Of a stretch of DNA of 36,210 nucleotides, positions 32,312 to 36,210 are shown in pieces. Within the stretch, counting starts at the first letter, position 1, and every line of letters begins with the position of its first letter. A program made the position numbers and the translations under genes. The notes under the pieces are model-generated. The model was not told where the DNA came from, searched no databases, and saw only the letters and a list, made by a program, of their open reading frames with translations. Source of the DNA: Tsukamurella sp. M9C. GTDB lineage: Bacteria; Actinomycetota; Actinomycetes; Mycobacteriales; Mycobacteriaceae. The stretch covers positions 1-36,210 of the forward strand of contig NZ_JAIULG010000053.1 in NCBI RefSeq assembly GCF_020169415.1, given 5' to 3'.

Positions 32312-34192
32312 TCACCATTCGCCGGCGTCGAGGTACTGCGCGAGGTTGGCCATGCGGCGCTGCACCGCGGCCACCTCGCGCACGCACTGCTCGAGGAGCC
32401 CGCGGTCCAGGGACGACATCCGCCGGATGGACAGGACGTCCCCCGGCGCGCGACCGGCGCCCATCTGCTGCACCTGATGCTCCATGCGGAGGCGCTCGAG
32501 GATCGAGAAGGCCTCGCGCAGCACCTCGGCGGAATCGTCGGGCAGCACGGGCGAATCCGCGCCCGCGGCGAGCCGGTTGCGGGTCTGCAGCTTGGTGGAT
32601 CCGCGGCTCAGCGCCGCCCACCGGGCGATGTTCACCACCGGCACCAACGCGTGCGCCTTGATGTCGAAGGTGCCGCCCCGCAGCGAGATCACGTCGCGCA
32701 CCGAGCGCAGCCGCGCCTTCGCGGTGAGGGCCTCGCGCAACATCAGGATGAAGGCACGGGGATGCTCCGAAAGATGTTGATAGACACCGGCCACGGGCTG
32801 CAGGGTCAGGTCGCCCCACACGGGCCGGCCGTCCACCAGCAACGAGGCCATCATCATCGCGTTGTTCGACAGCGGCGCGTCGATCCACTCGCCTGCCGCG
32901 TACAGCCATTCGGACTCGGTGCGGCAGAAGCGGGGCTGGGCGGCGACGGCGCCATTGGTGTCCGACGGGATGCCGCACTCCTCGAGCCGCGTGTGGACCG
33001 CGGCGGCCAGGGCGAGGGCGGCGGACCGTCGGACCTCGATCTCCTCCGCGGTGGCGCCGGGCAGGTCCTTGAGGATGATCGCGCTGTCGACGTCCGAGCT
33101 GGGCACCACCTCGCGGCGCGAGACGCTGCCGAGCGAGAGCCACGTGAAATCGCCCTCCTTCAACCCGGGATGCACCGACAGCTCGAGCTCGATGCAGCGA
33201 CGCACCATCGCCTCGATCGCCACGGCGGCGACACCGGAGATGTGCCGGACCGGCGCCTGCTGGCCCCACAGCACGGGGAAGATCTCGCGGATCGTCGCGC
33301 CGATCTCCGGCAGCTCCGCCGCCTCCGCGCGTTCGATCCGGCGCTGCAGTGCGAACGTGGACGTCGTGGGCACCGTGAGGAAATCGACGTCCTGGACGAC
33401 GCCCCGGACGGCCGCGTGCTCGTCCAGCACCGCCATGTAGTGCAGCTTGCGGTCGAGCATCTCGATCAGCACGTCGGACGAGAGCGCGGACTCCGGGACG
33501 GCGGCCAGCGGCGCCGTCATCACCGCCGTCACGGGATCGGTCACCGGCCGCCCCACGGAGATCACCCGCGCCCGCAGGTCGTGATCGGTGACGATGCCGA
33601 GCGGCTCGCGGGCGGCGTTCTCGACCAGGATGTAGCCCGACTTCGCGGCCGTCATCGCCGTGGCGGCCTCCTGGACGGTAACGGTGGGCGGGCAGACGAC
33701 GGGTGGCCGACGCACGATCTCGCCCGCCGTGCGCTCGCGGATCTCGTCTGCGGAGACGGCCGTGGTCGGCTTGGCGAGCTCGGTCGCCAGGAACGCCGCG
33801 CCCGCGGGAGTGGAGAACATGTCGCCGACGGCCCAGGCCGGCAGGCGCAGCAACGTGACGTCCGAGAGGGCGACGGCGCGGGGCCCACCCTTCGCACCCA
33901 CGAGGATGACCACGTAGCCGAACACCCCGCCCGGACCGACCACCTCGTCGACGTCACCCACGTCGGTCGGCGAAACCGCCGGGAAGTTCCACACCCCGAC
34001 CCGGCCGGCGAGCACGACGAAGGCGTGGTCGGGCGAAGCGGACAAACCGTCCAGGATCGTCGCGCCCTCGGCGAACTCGCTGATCGACGATTCGGCCGCC
34101 AGACGTGCGCGAACGTCGTCGGGCAGGCCGTCGAAGGGCGCGTGTCCGGAGAGGAAGGCGAACAGCTCCCCGAGGTCCGAGAAGTCGGTCAT
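32312..34192 (-). CDS. Cyclic-nucleotide-binding / CBS / DUF294 putative nucleotidyltransferase
   Basis: A 626-aa multidomain signalling protein. A cNMP-binding-like beta-roll (about 5-130) is followed by a CBS pair (about 160-277: VTVQEAATAMTAAKSGYILV and GIVTDHDLRARVI). Next comes a DUF294 GlnD-like nucleotidyltransferase domain with GSVSRREVVPSSDVDSAII (355-373, the GS...DxD metal motif), and a helical DUF294_C substrate-binding domain. It likely senses nucleotides and modifies an unknown partner in the cytoplasm. The ATG at 34192 (MTDFSDLGELF) is chosen over the long upstream frame, whose extension is unrelated. TAAACA lies 7 bases before it, an imperfect leaderless -10. Confidence 0.85.
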   Translation of the reverse strand: MTDFSDLGELFAFLSGHAPFDGLPDDVRARLAAESSISEFAEGATILDGLSASPDHAFVVLAGRVGVWNFPAVSPTDVGDVDEVVGPGGVFGYVVILVGAKGGPRAVALSDVTLLRLPAWAVGDMFSTPAGAAFLATELAKPTTAVSADEIRERTAGEIVRRPPVVCPPTVTVQEAATAMTAAKSGYILVENAAREPLGIVTDHDLRARVISVGRPVTDPVTAVMTAPLAAVPESALSSDVLIEMLDRKLHYMAVLDEHAAVRGVVQDVDFLTVPTTSTFALQRRIERAEAAELPEIGATIREIFPVLWGQQAPVRHISGVAAVAIEAMVRRCIELELSVHPGLKEGDFTWLSLGSVSRREVVPSSDVDSAIILKDLPGATAEEIEVRRSAALALAAAVHTRLEECGIPSDTNGAVAAQPRFCRTESEWLYAAGEWIDAPLSNNAMMMASLLVDGRPVWGDLTLQPVAGVYQHLSEHPRAFILMLREALTAKARLRSVRDVISLRGGTFDIKAHALVPVVNIARWAALSRGSTKLQTRNRLAAGADSPVLPDDSAEVLREAFSILERLRMEHQVQQMGAGRAPGDVLSIRRMSSLDRGLLEQCVREVAAVQRRMANLAQYLDAGEW

Positions 34193-34334
34193 GGACCTAT
34201 GTTTACACGTCGGCGGCGATCGACATCCCCAAGTCATCTCTCGGTAACGCGTCCGCGGAAGCGTTGCGAGGTCTACATTCCCATCCAGCGCACAACCCCA
34301 TGCGCACCGATACGTCGAGGAGAAAGACTCATCC
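34193..34334. promoter_or_regulatory. Divergent control region between the DUF294 and permease genes
   Basis: This 142-base gap contains a candidate permease -10 TACATT (34274-34279) and a GAGGAGAAAG ribosome site (34317-34326) before ATG 34335. On the minus strand an imperfect -10 TAAACA precedes the DUF294 gene. A weak AACGC/GCGTT inverted repeat lies between them (around 34245-34265). Confidence 0.42.
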
Positions 34335-35843
34335 ATGACGCATTCCGTCGATAAGTTCGCCGCCGAGCAGGAGGGCTACAAGCAGACCCTCGGTCGGCGA
34401 CACGTGCAGATGATCGCCATCGGCGGCGCCATCGGCACGGGCCTGTTCCTGGGCTCCGCCAGCCGCCTCAACAGCACGGGCCCGGCGCTCCTCTTCAGTT
34501 ACGCCTTCGTCGGCGTGATCGCCTTCTTCCTCATGCGCGCCCTCGGGGAGCTGGTGCTGTACCGCCAGAGCTCGGGCGCGTTCGTCTCCTACGCCCGCGA
34601 GTTCTTCGGCGAGGCCGCGGCCTACGCCGCGGGATGGCTGTACTGGATCTTCTGGGCGCTCACCGGCGTCGCCGAGCTGTCGGCCGTCGCGGTCTACGTC
34701 CGGAAGTGGTGGGAACTGCCCAACTGGGTCTCCGTGATCATCGCTCTGGCAGTGGTCCTCGTCATCAACCTGCTCTCGGCCCGCGCCTTCGGCGAGTTCG
34801 AGTTCTGGGCGTCCGTGCTCAAGGTCGGCGCCATCGTGATCTTCCTCGTGGTCGGCCTCGTCATCGTGATCGGCCAGGTCACGGTGGGCAGCGGCGATCT
34901 GGCGCACAAGGCGGGCATCTCCAACCTCTGGTCGAACCCCGGCGGATTCTGGCCCCACAGCGACACCTTCGGCTGGATCGCGCCGATCGTCGTGATGTCG
35001 GGCGTCGTCTTCGCCTACGCGGCCATCGAGATGGTCGGCATCGCCGCGGGCGAGATGCAGAACCCGCAGCGCGAGGTGCCCAAGGCCGTCAACTCGGTGA
35101 TCCTGCGTATCGCGGTCTTCTACTGCGGCTCGATCTTCCTCCTCGTCTGCATCCTGCCGACCAGCCAGTACGGCAACAAGACCGCCGCCGGCGATCTCGA
35201 GTCCCCGTTCGTCACGGTCTTCGAGCGCATGGGCATCAGCTGGATGGCGACCCTCATCAACGGCGTGCTCATCGTCGCCGCCATGAGCTCGCTCAACGCC
35301 GGCCTGTACACCACGGGTCGCATGCTGCGCAGCCTCGCCGCCAGCCGCGAAGCACCGAAGATGTTCATGAACATGAGCAAGTCGGGCGTCCCGGCGACCG
35401 GCATCATTGTGACGTCGATCTTCTACGTGCTCGGCGCCGTGCTCAACGCACTCGTTCCCGGCCACGCCTTCGACATCGCCCTCGAGGCCTCCGCCATCGC
35501 GGTCGTCGGCGTGTGGAGCCTGATCTTCCTGTGCCACATCCGCTACCGGAAGCTCTCGGACGCGGGCATCGTCACCAAGAGCCCGTTCCGCGCCCCGCTC
35601 GCGCCGTTCATGAGCTACGTCGGCCTCGTCTTCCTGTTCCTCGTCCTGGTCGGCATGGCCTACTCGGGGTACAAGTCCGACGGTGGCTTCTGGGACAAGA
35701 CGAACCTCATCGTCGTCATCCTGGGCATCCCCGCCTTCGTCGCCATCCTGGCGATCGGCTGGATCGCCGTGAAGCCCAAGGTGCTCCAGCACACCGGCGG
35801 CGACCTCGCACCCACCTGGTCGCTCAAGGACAAGAAGGACTGA
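34335..35843 (+). CDS. ansP: Amino acid permease, AnsP (L-asparagine) type
   Basis: A 502-aa APC-superfamily (AAT family) transporter with about 12 transmembrane helices. The conserved first helix is QMIAIGGAIGTGLFLGSASR. Then RALGELVLYRQSSGAFVSYA, a central GVVFAYAAIEMVGIAAGEMQ and MSSLNAGLYTTGRMLRSLA follow. I recall close segment-by-segment similarity to E. coli AnsP; M. tuberculosis AnsP1 has similar length. It probably imports asparagine by proton symport, though related permeases take GABA, proline or D-alanine. The start is set by the GAGGAG ribosome site. It ends before a strong terminator. Confidence 0.87.
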   Translation: MTHSVDKFAAEQEGYKQTLGRRHVQMIAIGGAIGTGLFLGSASRLNSTGPALLFSYAFVGVIAFFLMRALGELVLYRQSSGAFVSYAREFFGEAAAYAAGWLYWIFWALTGVAELSAVAVYVRKWWELPNWVSVIIALAVVLVINLLSARAFGEFEFWASVLKVGAIVIFLVVGLVIVIGQVTVGSGDLAHKAGISNLWSNPGGFWPHSDTFGWIAPIVVMSGVVFAYAAIEMVGIAAGEMQNPQREVPKAVNSVILRIAVFYCGSIFLLVCILPTSQYGNKTAAGDLESPFVTVFERMGISWMATLINGVLIVAAMSSLNAGLYTTGRMLRSLAASREAPKMFMNMSKSGVPATGIIVTSIFYVLGAVLNALVPGHAFDIALEASAIAVVGVWSLIFLCHIRYRKLSDAGIVTKSPFRAPLAPFMSYVGLVFLFLVLVGMAYSGYKSDGGFWDKTNLIVVILGIPAFVAILAIGWIAVKPKVLQHTGGDLAPTWSLKDKKD

Positions 35844-35856
35844 CCTCCCCGCTCAC

Positions 35857-35890
35857 ACGGACGCCCGCCGGTTCGCCGGCGGGCGTCCGT
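35857..35890 (+). terminator. Strong terminator with TTCG tetraloop after the permease gene
   Basis: ACGGACGCCCGCCGG (35857-35871) pairs perfectly with 35876-35890 over 15 bp, around a TTCG loop, 14 bases past the permease stop. A CGTCTCT stretch follows instead of a U tract. Confidence 0.85.
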
Positions 35891-35957
35891 CGTCTCTCGG
35901 GACCGGGACGGGACGCGCCTGCGACCGGACGCGGATACGACGGTGACGCGGCGCTCC

Positions 35958-35963
35958 TAGCGT
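35958..35963 (+). promoter_or_regulatory. Possible -10 (TAGCGT) of the rightmost secreted-protein gene
   Basis: TAGCGT lies 54 bases before the ATG at 36018, giving a leader of about 45 bases. No convincing -35 is seen. Confidence 0.4.
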
Positions 35964-36017
35964 CGGCACCGGCCGCCCGCATCCGGGCGCGGCGGCCCGT
36001 CACCAGGGAGAGAAACC

Positions 36018-36210
36018 ATGTCGATCCTCATCGCCGGCGGACGCCGGCTCCTCCTCGCCGCCGTCGCCGCAGCCGCGCTGGGCGTCCCGCTCGCCGCAGC
36101 CGCCCACGCCGCGCCGGGCCCGCTCCCCGCGCCGGCCGCTCCCGGCGCTCCCGCGCCGATCCCCGCGGACGGCAGCGTCCCCGGGAAGCCCGCACCGCCG
36201 GCCCCCGGGT
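36018..36210 (+). CDS. Secreted Pro/Ala-rich protein, 3' end cut off by window
   Basis: The first 64 codons are visible. The ATG follows AGGGAGAG by 5 bases. MSILIAGGRRLLLAAVAAAA begins a Sec-type signal peptide, with a cleavage-like AHA-A near residue 31. The mature part starts APGPLPAPAAPGAPAPIPAD and stays Pro/Ala/Gly-rich, like cell-wall-spanning linkers. No domain can be named from this fragment. Confidence 0.72.
   Translation, partial: MSILIAGGRRLLLAAVAAAALGVPLAAAAHAAPGPLPAPAAPGAPAPIPADGSVPGKPAPPAPG

Noticed and set aside
31478-34354. 958-codon plus-strand frame across ald and the DUF294 gene
   Set aside because: Out of frame with ald and antisense to the DUF294 gene; no recognisable domain.

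Overview
This window is a chromosomal segment of a high-GC, mycolic-acid actinobacterium (order Mycobacteriales). Gene content and protein style suggest Tsukamurella or a close relative; the genus is my inference. The gene order follows a known Mycobacterium tuberculosis segment, from 35-kDa antigen/PspA (Rv2744c), ClgR, PgsA3, ArgA and FtsK through RNase J, DapA, DfrA/ThyA and DapB with its two small partners to AldR/Ald (Rv2780). Blocks of lineage-specific genes interrupt it. No rRNA, tRNA, CRISPR array, insertion sequence or prophage was seen.

Layout. 1-2300 (minus): envelope-stress and phospholipid block pgsA-cinA-clgR-pspA. An ECF/SigE-type promoter sits before clgR and a strong hairpin lies between clgR and pspA. 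2358-4580: argA, a PPOX-class flavin/F420 protein, a PrmC-like methyltransferase with an NAPY motif, and an internally deleted pseudogene. 4676-5850: a TerC metal exporter behind a yybP-ykoY manganese riboswitch. 5849-9183: ftsK and a TIGR03085-type protein. 9283-11134: three tandem paralogous secreted proteins. 11205-15398: thyA-dfrA, then dapA-rnj. 15465-18429: a DinB-like protein, a DUF222/HNH protein and a lower-GC DUF4238 gene. 18431-20509: dapB with two small conserved partners, and a divergent MmcQ/YjbR gene. 20519-25713: CorA, converging on a tightly coupled three-gene operon (amino-acid N-hydroxylase, OlsB-like acyltransferase, MMPL exporter). 25846-30478: a GH63-like glucosidase, a pirin and a butanediol-dehydrogenase-like enzyme. 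30564-32288: aldR/ald. 32312-36210: a cNMP-CBS-DUF294 protein, an AnsP-like permease and the start of a secreted Pro/Ala-rich protein.

Two themes stand out. First, about half of the genes have a TANNNT -10 hexamer ending only 6-8 bases before the start codon and no Shine-Dalgarno sequence, the signature of leaderless transcription. In one case (dapB/MmcQ) two divergent leaderless -10 boxes overlap. Second, the N-hydroxylase/OlsB-like/MMPL operon at 21468-25713, preceded by a perfect 8-bp-arm palindrome, looks like an uncharacterised pathway for making and exporting an N-hydroxylated amino-acid lipid or small hydroxamate. It is the best candidate here for an undescribed system.
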